The notes under the pieces: generated by a model
What the model saw: the letters and a program-made list of their open reading frames with translations, nothing else
Database searches by the model: none
Told to the model about the DNA's origin: nothing
From: Apoda limacodes
Lineage: Eukaryota; Arthropoda; Insecta; Lepidoptera; Limacodidae
Reading direction: 5' to 3'
NCBI GenBank assembly: GCA_946406115.1
Contig: OX291547.1
Coordinates: forward strand, 15,133,001-15,197,000
DNA length: 64,000 nt
Program-made: the position numbers and the translations under genes
Shown here: positions 46,729 to 60,145 of the stretch, in pieces
Position numbering within the stretch: position 1 is the stretch's first letter
How the letters are laid out: each line of letters starts with the position of its first letter

Positions 46729-47544
46729 ATTTTAACCAATCACAATCATCAAAATCGGGGTATCATATTCACACTTTCCTCTTCCAATTCTCAACTAAAT
46801 TTAAAAGGGTAATTCCTTTTTTTCCTTTCACTTGAAAGGAAATGATTTTTTCTGTGTATGTATGTTTTGTTTTTCGTAGAATATGTGCTAACCACTTTAA
46901 GAAGATGTTACATGTGTTAGGAGGAGATATGGTAATGGTGGCCTAGTGGTTTTGGGGTCTCCCTTGCATTCGGAGTGGCTAGTACCTATAATGCAAATAA
47001 ATTAACAAAAAATCCGACTGTCAAATGCAGTCTGTGTGTCGAAGTCCAAGCTAATCTATAAATTTCTCTTACGTTATTTATGCTATTTTTAGTAGATTTA
47101 GTGATTTATCATATTACAGAACTTACCGACTTCATAATCAGGGCACGCAAGTTAACTGACTTAAATTAGATTTCTGAACTGGAAATACTAGTTATTATAT
47201 ACACAGATAATAACAAGCAGGGAACAGAAGTTTGTCAGTGTAAATGTGTTTCCAGAATTACTAGGCTTCGTAGATAAATGCTTAATATGTTGATTTTATT
47301 AGTTATGCTAAAATTGGTAATGGAAATGCTGTTCCTAGAATGATATTGAATGAAGTATGAGGTGTTTTAGTAAGGGGGTAAAAAAGCAATGATAGATTTT
47401 CCGTAAAAAAGAATGATCAGGAATTTCGTTATTTTTAAGGTTAAATTTCTGATTGACTCATTCATATACGTACTTGTATTATCACACAGTCTGTGAACCA
47501 CTGCACTGGGTCTAGAAAATTGAATTTAATCGTAAATGTAACCT
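46729..47544. other. Intergenic with a SINE-head fragment
   Basis: At about 46936-46985 'gtggcctagtggttttgggg' with 'cattcggagtggct' resembles a tRNA-like SINE head, related to the reversed head at 48778-48842. No gene. Confidence 0.45.
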
Positions 47545-47765
47545 TACAGGAGTCGGTCTCCTTACAGTGGTGAAGCTTGAAGCTGCCATGTTGAAGGTCC
47601 CGGGTTTGATTCTCGATTAGGGGCAACTATTATTGTTACAATTTGTTATTTGTAAAGTTTTCTCGACTTTGGTTTGTGCCCGGCATGGCGATAGGGTAAC
47701 CACTTAACACGTTTGTTTTGTGGGACGGAGTACTATCAGTGGAACGTGGATGTAACCGGCATCGC
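47545..47765 (+). mobile_element. SINE-like element, diverged
   Basis: 'gccatgttgaaggtcccggg' and B-box-like 'gggtttgattctc' are followed by 'tttctcgactttggtttgtg' and 'gcatggcgatagggtaacca'. The layout parallels 43425-43668. Confidence 0.6.
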
Positions 47766-48775
47766 GGCATTCGAAACACCTCTGATCACCCCTTTGAGGA
47801 TAAGCGTTGTGATGTTTTTGTTTTCAACTTATACGACGGGGTTTTCGAAAAAGATGATAAAAGTTTGTACGGGACGGGAAAAATTAAAAGAAAATCACGT
47901 AATGAAAAATTAAAATAAAATTTACGTCTATTTCGTAGCTAAGTAGTATTTTTTTTTGTCATTACTTAGAACTAACTTAGAGGTCGGCGAAAAATCGGAA
48001 TACTCACATCGTTGTGCCTCAATGACGAAGAAAGATGAAGCTTGCCAGAAAGTATGGGAAGTGGCGTAAAATTCAGTTACACTCGGTATGTAACACTTTT
48101 AATATATTTGCACAAATTAATTTTAATATTAATAGTACTTTGCCGATTAAGGGTGGTAAGGAGAAAATTACTAACGAAAGGCTATTTAAAAGCACGCGGT
48201 CGAAGGCATGTAGAAGCAAAGATATATCTTGAACCACAGATATAGACAGAATACGTAGAGCGCGCGGTACACAGGACAGGTTTTGTATGTCATTATAGCC
48301 TTTGCCTTGAGGAAACTAAAATTTACAAAGAAAAGGCCCTAGGGTGTAATTAAGGTCTTAGCACCCGCTTAGCCTGCACGTTTACGGGTAAGTGTGATGA
48401 AAGTATTATGATAGTTGGTACATAACATCAATTAGCACCGGGGCGGTTTCTTTCTGATTGAGTAATAGGTAGTACCTTCCTGCCTGAATTATGAAGTACC
48501 TGGCTATGCTTACATACCTGTATTATTATTCAACAATAATATCAAATTTCTTGTTAAAGTCTTATCGACAGTTTATCTTCAGAAATCAGATGATAAACAT
48601 TTTATTATCGTGTATATTTGGCAAAGAAAATTCGAGAATAAAGTATTAAATTTGTTTACATTTATAATGATATTTGCATTGTTGCTAAAGTTACCCGGTA
48701 CAAGGTTATTTTGCTTTATGACGTTATTTTTGTCGTCTTAAAATTTGGAATTTATATTATCCGAATACAAAAAAA
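47766..48775. other. Unassigned DNA with overlapping short open frames
   Basis: Between 47713-47918 and 48035-48245 two plus-strand frames are open at once. Products are basic near their ends (for example KIKRKSRNEKLK) but match no family I know. Not called as genes. Confidence 0.35.
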
Positions 48776-48777
48776 TC

Positions 48778-48842
48778 TGTAACGCAGGATTCAAACTCAC
48801 GCACTCCGGAATGGTAGACCTAACACTAGCCAGGCTATCTAT
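48778..48842 (-). mobile_element. SINE head fragment, reverse
   Basis: Reverse complement gives 'tagcctggctagtgttaggt' and B-box-like 'gagtttgaatcctg'. It resembles the tRNA-like head at 46936-46985. Confidence 0.5.
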
Positions 48843-48939
48843 TGAGAAAGTGATCTTTTAGGCGAATTTACCAATATATGTTGCTATATGCGTAAAACAC
48901 AAAGAAGATGATGGCTAATCATAATAATGACCGGTGTGA

Positions 48940-49087
48940 AGTTAGCGGCCTAAGTTAGCGGCCTTTTATAATCCGACCAAATTAAAAAGTAAGGATTTTA
49001 ATGAAATAATTTACTGAATAAACGGATATAACAATAAATAGACCAAAATAATTTGAAACCGGTAAAAAATTAAACAAATATATATAT
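48940..49087 (+). repeat. Degenerate edge of the satellite array
   Basis: Two close copies of 'gttagcggcct' (about 48947-48973) echo the monomer's 'ggttagcggcctaaaa' box, then the match fades. The region marks the decayed left boundary of the array. Confidence 0.55.
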
Positions 49088-50060
49088 AATTTAAATAATA
49101 AAAAATTAAAGTAAACGAAAACTTCACAATGTGATACTTATCGGCCTAAAAGGTCATTATAAAAATGCGGTAACACTTAGTGACGCATATCAAATTGAGC
49201 CTCTTTAAACCAGAAACCATATCAAGTTTTCAAATCACACCTATCTAGGGGTTAAGTGTGAGAAAAATGGTTAGCGGCCTAAAAATTATTTTCTTTCAAA
49301 ATTTCAAACACACCGTAAATCTGTTGGTTAAGGAAAAAGTTACAATCAAATGCTGTTGAAACAAGCATTTTGTATTGTTCTTATTCATAAATATTGCTAC
49401 ATGTGTTATACCTCTTCTATTTAAATAAAAAAATAAAAGTTGAAGAAAATTTCACAATGTGATATTTATTGGCATAAAAAGTCATCATGAAAATGCGGTA
49501 ACACTTAGTGACGCATATCAAATTGAGCCTCTTTAAACCAAAAACCATATCAAGTTTTCAAATCACACCTATCTCGGGGTTAACTGTGAGAAAAATGGTT
49601 AGCGGCGTAAAAAATATTTTCTTTCAAAATTTCAAACACACCGTAAATCTGTTAGTTGAGGAAAAAAATACAATCAAATGCTGTTGAAACAAACATTTTG
49701 TATTGTTCTTATTAATAAATATTGCTACATGTGTAATACCTCTTCTATTTAAATAATAAAAAAATAAAAGTTGAAGAAAATTTCACAATGTGATACTTAT
49801 TGGCATAAAAAGTCATCATGAAAATGCGGTAACACTTAGTGACGCATATCAAATTGAGCCTCTTTAAACCAGAAACCATATCAAGTTTTCAAATCACACC
49901 TATCTCGGGGTTAACTGTGAGAAAAGTGGTTAGCGGCGTAAAAAATATTTTCTTTCAAAATTTCAAACACACCGTAAATCTGTTGGTTAATGAAAAAGTA
50001 ACAATCAAAGGCTGTTGAAACAAGCATTTTGTATTGTTCTCATTAATAAATATTGCTACG

Positions 50061-53000
50061 TGTGTAATACCTCTCCTATTTAAATAATAAAAAAATAAAA
50101 GTTGAAGAAAATTTCACAATGTGATACTTATTGGCATAAAAAGTCATCATGAAAATGCGGTAACACTTAGTGACGCATATCAAATTGAGCCTCTTTAAAC
50201 CAGAAACCATATCAAGTTTTCAAATCACACCTATCTCGGGGTTAACTAAGAGAAAAATGGTTAGCGGCCTAAAAATTATTTTCTTTCAAAATTTCAAACA
50301 CACCGTAAATCTGTTGGTTAAGGAAAAAGTTACAATCAAATGCTGTTGAAACAAGCATTTTGTATTGTTCTTATTCATAAATATTGCTGCATGTGTAATA
50401 CCTCTTCTATTTAAATAATAAAAAAATAAAAGTTGAAGAAAATTTCACAATGTGATACTTATTGGCATAAAAAGTCATCATGAAAATGCGGTAACACTTG
50501 GTGACGCATATCAAATTGAGCCTCTTTAAACCAGAAACCATATCAAGTTTTCAAATCACACCTATCTCGGGGTTAACTGTGAGAAAAATGGTTAGCGGCC
50601 TAAAAAATATTTTCTTTCAAAATTTCAAACACACCGTAAATCTGTTGGTTAAGGAAAAAGTTACAATCAAATGCTGTTGAAACAAGCATTTTGTATTGTT
50701 CTTATTAATAAATATTGCTGCATGTGTAATACCTCTACTATTTAAATAATAAAAAAATAAAAGTTGAAGAAAATTTCACAATGTGATACTTATTGGCATA
50801 AAAAGTCATCATGAAAATACGGTAACACTTAGTGACGCATATCAAATTGAGCCTCTTTAAACCAGAAACCATATCAAGTTTTCAAATCACACCTATCTCG
50901 GGGTTAACTGTGAGAAAAATGGTTAGCGGCGTAAAAAATATTTTCTTTCAAAATTTCAAACACACCGTAAATCTGTTGGTTAATGAAAAAGTAACAATCA
51001 AAGGCTGATGAAACAATCATTTTGTATTGTTCTTATTAATAAATATTGCTACATGTGTAATACCTCTCCTATTTAAATAATAAAAAAATAAAAGTTGAAG
51101 AAAATTTCACAATGTGATACTTATTGGCATAAAAAGTCATCATGAAAATGCGGTAACACTTAGTGACGCATATCAAATTGAGCCTCTTTAAACCAGAAAC
51201 CATATCAAGTTTTCAAATCACACCTATCTCGGGGTTAACTGTGAGAAAAATGGTTAGCGGCCTAAAAAATATTTTCTTTCAAAATTTCAAACACACCGTA
51301 AATCTGTTGGTTAAGGAAAAAGTTACAATCAAATGCTGTTGAAACAAGCATTTTGTATTGTTCTTATTCATAAATATTGCTACATGTGTAATACCTCTTC
51401 TATTTAAATAATAAAAAAATAAAAGTTGATGAAAATTTCACAATGTGATATTTATTGGCATAAAAAGTCATCATGAAAATGCGGTAACACTTAGTGACGC
51501 ATATCAAATTGAGCCTCTTTAAACCAGAAACCATATCAAGTTTTCAAAGCACACCTATCTCGGGGTTAACTGTGAGAAAAATGGTTAGCGGCGTAAAAAA
51601 TATTTTCTTTCAAAATTTCAAACACACCGTAAATCTGTTGGTTAATGAAAAAGTAACAATCAAAGGCTGTTGAAACAAGCATTTTGTATTGTTCTTATTA
51701 ATAAATATTGCTACATGTGTAATACCTCTCCAATTTAAATAATAAAAAAATAAAAGTTGAAGATAATTTCACAATGTGATAGTTATTGGCATAAAAAGTC
51801 ATCATGAAAATGCGGTAACACTTAGTGACGCATATCAAATTGAGCCTCTTTAAACCAGAAACCATATCAAGTTTTCAAATCACACCTATCTCGGGGTTAA
51901 CTGTGAGAAAAATGGTTAGCGGCCTAAAAAATATTTTCTTTCAAAATTTCAAACACACCGTAAATCTGTTGGTTAAGGAAAAAGTTACAATCAAATGCTG
52001 TTGAAACAAGCATTTTGTATTGTTCTTATTCATAAATATTGCTACATGTGTAATACCTCTTCTATTTAAATAATAAAAAAATAAAAGTTGATGAAAATTT
52101 TACAATGTGATATTTATTGGCATAAAAAGTCATCATGAAAATGCGGTAACACTTAGTGACGCATATCAAATTGAGCCTCTTTAAACCAGAAACCATATCA
52201 AGTTTTCAAATTACACCTATCTCGGGGTTAACTGTGAGAAAAATGGTTAGCGGCGTAAAAAATATTTTCTTTCAAAATTTCAAACACACCGTAAATCTGT
52301 TGGTTAATGAAAAAGTAACAATCAAAGGCTGTTGAAACAAGCATTTTGTATTGTTCTTATTCATAAATATTGCTACATGTGTAATACCTCTCCTATTTAA
52401 ATAATAAAAAAATAAAAGTTGAAGAAAATTTCACAATGTGATACTTATTGGCATAAAAAGTCATCATGAAAATGCGGTAACACTTAGTGACGCATATCAA
52501 ATTGAGCCTCTTTAAACCAGAAACCATATCAAGTTTTCAAATCACACCTATCTCGGGGTTAACTAAGAGAAAAATGGTTAGCGGCCTAAAAATTATTTTC
52601 TTTCAAAATTTCAAACACACCGTAAATCTGTTGGTTAAGGAAAAAGTTACAATCAAATGCTGTTGAAACAAGCATTTTGTATTGTTCTTATTCATAAATA
52701 TTGCTGCATGTGTAATACCTCTTCTATTTAAATAATAAAAAAATAAAAGTTGAAGAAAATTTCACAATGTGATACTTATTGGCATAAAAAGTCATCATGA
52801 AAATGCGGTAACACTTGGTGACGCATATCAAATTGAGCCTCTTTAAACCAGAAACCATATCAAGTTTTCAAATCACACCTATCTCGGGGTTAACTGTGAG
52901 AAAAATGGTTAGCGGCCTAAAAAATATTTTCTTTCAAAATTTCAAACACACCGTAAATCTGTTGGTTAAGGAAAAAGTTACAATCAAATGCTGTTGAAAC

Positions 53001-54878
53001 AAGCATTTTGTATTGTTCTTATTAATAAATATTGCTGCATGTGTAATACCTCTACTATTTAAATAATAAAAAAATAAAAGTTGAAGAAAATTTCACAATG
53101 TGATACTTATTGGCATAAAAAGTCATCATGAAAATACGGTAACACTTAGTGACGCATATCAAATTGAGCCTCTTTAAACCAGAAACCATATCAAGTTTTC
53201 AAATCACACCTATCTCGGGGTTAACTGTGAGAAAAATGGTTAGCGGCGTAAAAAATATTTTCTTTCAAAATTTCAAACACACCGTAAATCTGTTGGTTAA
53301 TGAAAAAGTAACAATCAAAGGCTGATGAAACAATCATTTTGTATTGTTCTTATTAATAAATATTGCTACATGTGTAATACCTCTCCTATTTAAATAATAA
53401 AAAAATAAAAGTTGAAGAAAATTTCACAATGTGATACTTATTGGCATAAAAAGTCATCATGAAAATGCGGTAACACTTAGTGACGCATATCAAATTGAGC
53501 CTCTTTAAACCAGAAACCATATCAAGTTTTCAAATCACACCTATCTCGGGGTTAACTGTGAGAAAAATGGTTAGCGGCCTAAAAAATATTTTCTTTCAAA
53601 ATTTCAAACACACCGTAAATCTGTTGGTTAAGGAAAAAGTTACAATCAAATGCTGTTGAAACAAGCATTTTGTATTGTTCTTATTCATAAATATTGCTAC
53701 ATGTGTAATACCTCTTCTATTTAAATAATAAAAAAATAAAAGTTGATGAAAATTTCACAATGTGATATTTATTGGCATAAAAAGTCATCATGAAAATGCG
53801 GTAACACTTAGTGACGCATATCAAATTGAGCCTCTTTAAACCAGAAACCATATCAAGTTTTCAAAGCACACCTATCTCGGGGTTAACTGTGAGAAAAATG
53901 GTTAGCGGCGTAAAAAATATTTTCTTTCAAAATTTCAAACACACCGTAAATCTGTTGGTTAATGAAAAAGTAACAATCAAAGGCTGTTGAAACAAGCATT
54001 TTGTATTGTTCTTATTAATAAATATTGCTACATGTGTAATACCTCTCCAATTTAAATAATAAAAAAATAAAAGTTGAAGATAATTTCACAATGTGATAGT
54101 TATTGGCATAAAAAGTCATCATGAAAATGCGGTAACACTTAGTGACGCATATCAAATTGAGCCTCTTTAAACCAGAAACCATATCAAGTTTTCAAATCAC
54201 ACCTATCTCGGGGTTAACTGTGAGAAAAATGGTTAGCGGCCTAAAAAATATTTTCTTTCAAAATTTCAAACACACCGTAAATCTGTTGGTTAAGGAAAAA
54301 GTTACAATCAAATGCTGTTGAAACAAGCATTTTGTATTGTTCTTATTCATAAATATTGCTACATGTGTAATACCTCTTCTATTTAAATAATAAAAAAATA
54401 AAAGTTGATGAAAATTTTACAATGTGATATTTATTGGCATAAAAAGTCATCATGAAAATGCGGTAACACTTAGTGACGCATATCAAATTGAGCCTCTTTA
54501 AACCAGAAACCATATCAAGTTTTCAAATTACACCTATCTCGGGGTTAACTGTGAGAAAAATGGTTAGCGGCGTAAAAAATATTTTCTTTCAAAATTTCAA
54601 ACACACCGTAAATCTGTTGGTTAATGAAAAAGTAACAATCAAAGGCTGTTGAAACAAGCATTTTGTATTGTTCTTATTCATAAATATTGCTACATGTGTA
54701 ATACCTCTCCTATTTAAATAATAAAAAAATAAAAGTTGAAGAAAATTTCACAATGTGATACTTATTGGCATAAAAAGTCATCATGAAAATGCGGTAACAC
54801 TTAGTGACGCATATCAAATTGAGCCTCTTTAAACCAGAAACCATATCAAGTTTTCAAATCACACCTATCTCGGGGTTA
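50061..54878 (+). repeat. Two tandem copies of a 2317-bp, seven-monomer higher-order unit
   Basis: Positions 50061-52561 correspond to 52378-54878 at a constant offset of 2317 (7 x 331). Private variants repeat exactly: 'ttaactaagag' at 50242 and 52559, 'cacttggtgacg', 'gaaaatacgg', 'ctgatgaaacaatcattt', 'caaagcacacc', 'gatagttattgg' and 'caaattacacc'. I saw no difference in the stretches compared. The match ends on the left at 50060 (acg against aca) and on the right at 54879 (tgtgag against aagag). Confidence 0.95.
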
Positions 54879-55540
54879 ACTGTGAGAAAAATGGTTAGCG
54901 GCCTAAAAAATATTTTCTTTCAAAATTTCAAACACACCGTAAATCTGTTGGTTAAGGAAAAAGTTACAATCAAATGCTGTTGAAACAAGCATTTTGTATT
55001 GTTCTTATTAATAAATATTGCTGCATGTGTAATACCTCTTCTATTTAAATAATAAAAAAATAAAAGTTGAAGAAAATTTCACAATGTGATACTTATTGGC
55101 ATAAAAAGTCATCATGAAAATGCGGTAACACTTAGTGACGCATATCAAATTGAGCCTCTTTAAACCAGAAACCATATCAAGTTTTCAAATCACACCTATC
55201 TCGGGGTTAACTAAGAGAAAAATGGTTAGCGGCCTAAAAATTATTTTCTTTCAAAATTTCAAACACACCGTAAATCTGTTGGTTAAAGAAAAAGTTACAA
55301 TCAAATGCTGTTGAAACAAGCATTTTGTATTGTTCTTATTCATAAATATTGCTACATGTGTAATACCTCTTCTATTTAAATAATAAAAAAAATAAAAGTT
55401 TAAGAATATTTCACAATGTGATATTTATTGGCATGAAAAGTCATCATGAAAATGCGGTAACACTTAGTGACGCATATCAAATTGAGCCTCTTTAAACCAG
55501 AAACCATATCAAGTTTTCAAATCACACCTATCTCGGGGTT

Positions 55541-56200
55541 AACTGTGAGAAAAATGGTTAGCGGCCTAAAAATTATTTTCTTTCAAAATTTCAAACACAC
55601 CGTAAATCTGTTGGTTAAGGAAAAAGTAACAATCAAAGGCTGTTGAAACAAGCATTTTGTATTGTTCTCATTAATAAATATTGCTACATGTGTAATACTT
55701 CTTCTTTTTAAAAATAAAAAATTAAAAGTTGAAGAAAATTTCACAATGTGATATTTATTGGCATAAAAAGTCATCATGAAAATGCGGTAACACTTAGTGA
55801 CGCATATCAAATTGAGCCTCTTTGAACCAGAAACCATATCAAGTTTTCAAATCACACCTATCTCGGGGTTAACTGTGAGAAAAATGGTTAGCGGCCTAAA
55901 AATTATTGTCTTTCAAAATTTCAAACACACCGTAAATCTGTTGGTTAAGGAAAAAGTAACAATCAAAGGCTGTTGAAACAAGCATTTTGTATTGTTCTCA
56001 TTAATAAATATTGCTACATGTGTAATACTTCTTCTTTTTAAAAATAAAAAATTAAAAGTTGAAGAAAATTTCACAATGTGATATTTATTGGCATAAAAAG
56101 TCATCATGAAAATGCGGTAACACTTAGTGACGCATATCAAATTGAGCCTCTTTGAACCAGAAACCATATTAAGTTTTCAAATCACACCTATCTCGGGGTT
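55541..56200 (+). repeat. Two adjacent, nearly identical satellite monomers (330 bp)
   Basis: The monomers following 55541 and 55871 share private variants ('aatacttcttctttttaaaa', 'ctctttgaacc') and differ at only two positions seen (ttttc/ttgtc and atatc/atatt). This is a recent one-monomer duplication. Confidence 0.9.
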
Positions 56201-59200
56201 AACTGTGAGAAAAGTGGTTAGCGGCGTAAAAAATATTTTCTTTCAAAATTTCAAACACACCGTAAATCTGTTGGTTGATGAAAAAGTTACAATCAAAGGC
56301 TGTTGAAACAAGCATTTTGAATTGTTCTTTTTAATAAATATTGCAACATGTGTAATACCTCTCCTATTTAAATAATAAAAAAATAAAAGTTGAAGAAAAT
56401 TTCACAATGTGATATTTATTGGCATAAAAAGTCATCATGAAAATGCGGTAACACTTAGTGACGCATATCAAATTGAGCCTCTTTAAACCAGAAACCATAT
56501 CAAGTTTTCAAATCACACCTATCTCGGGGTTAACTGTGAGAAAAATGGTTAGCGGCCTAAAAATTATTTTCTTTCAAAATTTCAAACACACCGTAAATCT
56601 GTTGGTTAAGGAAAAAGTTACAATCAAATGCTGTTGAAACAAGCATTTTGTATTGTTCTTATTCATAAATATTGCTACATGTGTAATACCTCTTCTATTT
56701 AAATAATAAAAAAAATAAAAGTTTAAGAAAATTTCACAATGTGATATTTATTGGCATAAAAAGTCATCATGAAAATGCGGTAACACTTAGTGACGCATAT
56801 CCAATTGAGCCTCTTTAAACCAGAAACCATATCAAGTTTTCAAATCACACCTATCTCGGGGTTAACTGTGAGCAAAATGGTTAGCGGCGTAAAAAATATT
56901 TTCTTTCAAAATTTCAAACACACCGTAAATCTGTAAGTTGAGGAAAAAGTTACAATCAAATGCTGTTGAAACAAGCATTTTGTATTGTTTTTATTAATAA
57001 ATATTGCTACATGTGTTATACCTCTTCTATTTAAATAAAAAAATAAAAGTTAAAGAAAATTTCACAATGTGATATTTATTGGCATAAAAAGTCATCATGA
57101 AAATGCGGTAACACTTAGTGACGCATATCAAATTGAGCCACTTTAAGCCAGAAACCATATCAAGTTTTCAAATCACACCTATCTCGGGGTTAACTGTGAG
57201 AAAAATGGTTAGCGGCGTAAAAAATATTTTCTTTCAATATTTCAAACACACCGTAAATCTGTTGGTTAAGGAAAAAGTTACAATCAAATGCTGTTGAAAC
57301 AAGCATTTTGTATTGTTCTTATTAATAAATATTGCTGCATGTGTAATACCTCTTCTATTTAAATAATAAAAAATAAAAGTTGAAGAAAATTTCACAATGT
57401 GATATTTATTGGCATAAAAAGTCATCATGAAAATGCGGTAACACTTAGTGACGCATATCAAATTGAGCCTTTTTAAACCAGAAACCATATCAAGTTCTCA
57501 AATCACACCTATCTCGGGGTTAACTGTGAGAAAAGTGGTTAGCGGCGTAAAAAATATTTTCATTCAAAATTTCAAACACACCGTAAATCTGTTAGTTAAG
57601 GAAAAAGTTACAATCAAATGCTGTTGAAACAAGCATTTTGTATTGTTCTTATTCATAAATATTGCTACATGTGTAATACCTCTTCTATTTAAATAATAAA
57701 AAAAATAAAAGTTTAAGAAAATTTCACAATGTGATATTTATTGGCATAAAAAGTCATCATGAAAATGCGGTAACACTTAGTGACGCATATCAAATTGAGC
57801 CTCTTTAAACCAGAAACCATATCAAGTTTTCAAATCACACCTATCTCGGGGTTAACTGTGAGAAAAATGGTTAGCGGCGTAAAAAATATTTTCTTTAAAA
57901 ATTTCAAACACACCGTAAATCTGTTGGTTAATGAAAAAGTAACAATCAAAGGCTGTTGAAACAAGCATTTTGTATTCTTCTTATTAATAAATATTGCTAC
58001 ATGTGTAATACCTCTCCAATTTAAATAATAAAAAAATAAAAGTTGAAGAAAATTTCACAATGTGATAGTTATTGGCATAAAAAGTCATCATGAAAATGCG
58101 GTAACACTTAGTGACGCATATCAAATTGAGCCTCTTTAAACCAGAAACCATATCAAGTTTTCAAATCACACCTATCTCGGGGTTAACTGTGAGAAAAATG
58201 GTTAGCGGCCTAAAAAATATTTTCTTTCAAAATTTCAAACACACCGTAAATCTGTTGGTTAAGGAAAAAGTTACAATCAAATGCTGTTGAAACAAGCATT
58301 TTGTATTGTTCTTATTCATAAATATTGCTACATGTGTAATACCTCTTCAATTTAAATAATAAAAAAATAAAAGTTGATGAAAATTTCACAATGTGATATT
58401 TATTGGCATAAAAAGTCATCATGAAAATGCGGTAACACTTAGTGACGCATATCAAATTGAGCCTTTTTAAACCAGAAACCATATCAAGTTTTCAAATCAC
58501 ACCTATCTCGGGGTTAACTGTGAGAAAAATGGTTAGCGGCGTAAAAAATATTTTCTTTCAGAATTTAAAACACACCGTAAATTTGTTGGTTAAGGAAAAA
58601 GAAACAATAAAAGGCTGTTGAAACAAGCATTTTGTATTTTACTTATTAATAAATATTACTACATGTGTAACACCTCTTCAATTTAAATAATAAAAAATTA
58701 AAAGTTGAATAAAATTTCACAATGTGATACTTATTGGCATAAAAAGTCATCATGAAAATGCGGTAACACTTAGTGACGCATATCAAATTGAGCCTCTTTA
58801 AACCAGAAACCATATTAAGTTTTCAAATCACACCTATCTCGGGGTTAACTGTGAGAAAAATGGTTAGTGGCCTAAAAAATATTTTCTTTCAAAATTTCAA
58901 ACACACCGTAAATCTGTTAGTTGAGGAAAAAGTTACAATCAAATGCTGTTGAAACAAGCATTTTGTATTGTTCTTATTAATAAATATTACTACATGTGTA
59001 ACACCTCTTCAATTTAAATAATAAAAAATTTAAAGTTGAAGAAAATTTCACAATGTGATACATATTAGCATAAAAAGTCATCATGAAAATGCGGTAACAC
59101 TTAGTGACGCATATCAAATTGAGCCTCTTTAAACCAGAAACCATATCAAGTTTTCAAATCACACCTATCTCGGGGTTAACTGTGAGAAAAATGGTTAGCG

Positions 59201-60130
59201 GCGTAAAAAATATTTTCTTTCAAAATTTCAAACACACCGTAAATCTGTTGGTTAAGGAAAAAGAAACAATAAAAGGCTGTTGAAACAAGCATTTTGTATT
59301 TTACTTGTTAATAAATATTACTACATGTGTAACACCTCTTCAATTTAAATAATAAAAAATTAAAAGTTGAATAAAATTTCACAATGTGATACTTATTGGC
59401 ATAAAAAGTCATCATGAAAATGCGGTAACACTTAGTGACGCATATCAAATTGAGCCTCTTTAAACCAGAAAGCATATAAAGTTTTCAAATCACACCTATC
59501 TCGGGGTTAACTGTGAGAAAAATGGTTAGAGGCGTAAAAAATATTTTCTTTCAAAATTTCAAACACACCGTAAATCTGTTAGTTAAGGAAAAAGTTACAA
59601 TCAAATGCCGTTGAAACAAGCATTTTGTATTGTTCTTATTAATAAATATTGCTACATGTGTAATACCTCTTCTATTTAAATAATAAAAAATAAAAGTTTA
59701 AGAAAATTTGAAAATGTGATATTTATCGGCCTAAAAGGTCATCATAAAAATGCGGTAACACTTACTGACGTATGTCAAATTGAGCCTCTTTAAACCAGAA
59801 ACCATATCAAGTTTTCAAATCACACCTATCTCGGGGTTAACTGTGAGAAAAATGGTTAGCGGCCTAAAAAATATTTTCTTTCAAAATTTCAAACACACCG
59901 TAAATCTGTTGGTTAAGGAAAAAGAAACAATAAAAGGCTGTTGAAACAAGCATTTTTTATTTTACTTGTTAATAAATATTACTACATGTGTAACACCTCT
60001 TCAATTTAAATAATAAAAAATTAAAAGTTGAATAAAATTTCACAATGTGATACTTATTGGCATACAAAGTCATCATGAAAATGCGGTAACACTTAGTGAC
60101 GCATATCAAATTGAGCCTTTTTAAACCAGG

Positions 60131-60145
60131 AAGCATCAAATGCTT
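60131..60145. other. Orientation switch point of the satellite
   Basis: The left array is cut within 'ttaaaccagg'. A small palindrome, 'aagcat' + 'caa' + 'atgctt', follows at 60131-60145, and the sequence continues as a reverse-complement monomer starting mid-unit at 'tgcttgtttcaa', with a local 5-8 bp change ('tagcaacataac'). Confidence 0.93.

Larger units (their letters stand above)
49088..60136 (+). repeat. Satellite array, ~331-bp monomers, block 1 (about 34 copies)
   Basis: Anchor 'taacacttagtgacgcatat' (or a close variant) recurs 34 times from 49171 to 60087 at spacings of 328-332 (mean 330.8). Each monomer also carries 'ttaaaccagaaaccatatca', 'ctatctcggggttaac', 'ggttagcggc(c/g)taaaaa', 'acaccgtaaatctgtt', 'acatgtgtaatacctct' and 'tttaaataataaaaaa'. 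Most copies differ by a few per cent. A+T-rich with regularly spaced A/T tracts. Short open frames inside monomers come and go with single substitutions, so I read the array as non-coding. The left edge decays near 49.1 kb; the right edge is an orientation switch at about 60131-60145. Confidence 0.98.

Noticed and set aside
49088..60136. Centromeric satellite comparable to primate alpha satellite.
   Set aside because: The higher-order structure is similar, but Lepidoptera are holocentric, so a point or regional centromere array is not expected; no centromeric evidence in the sequence.
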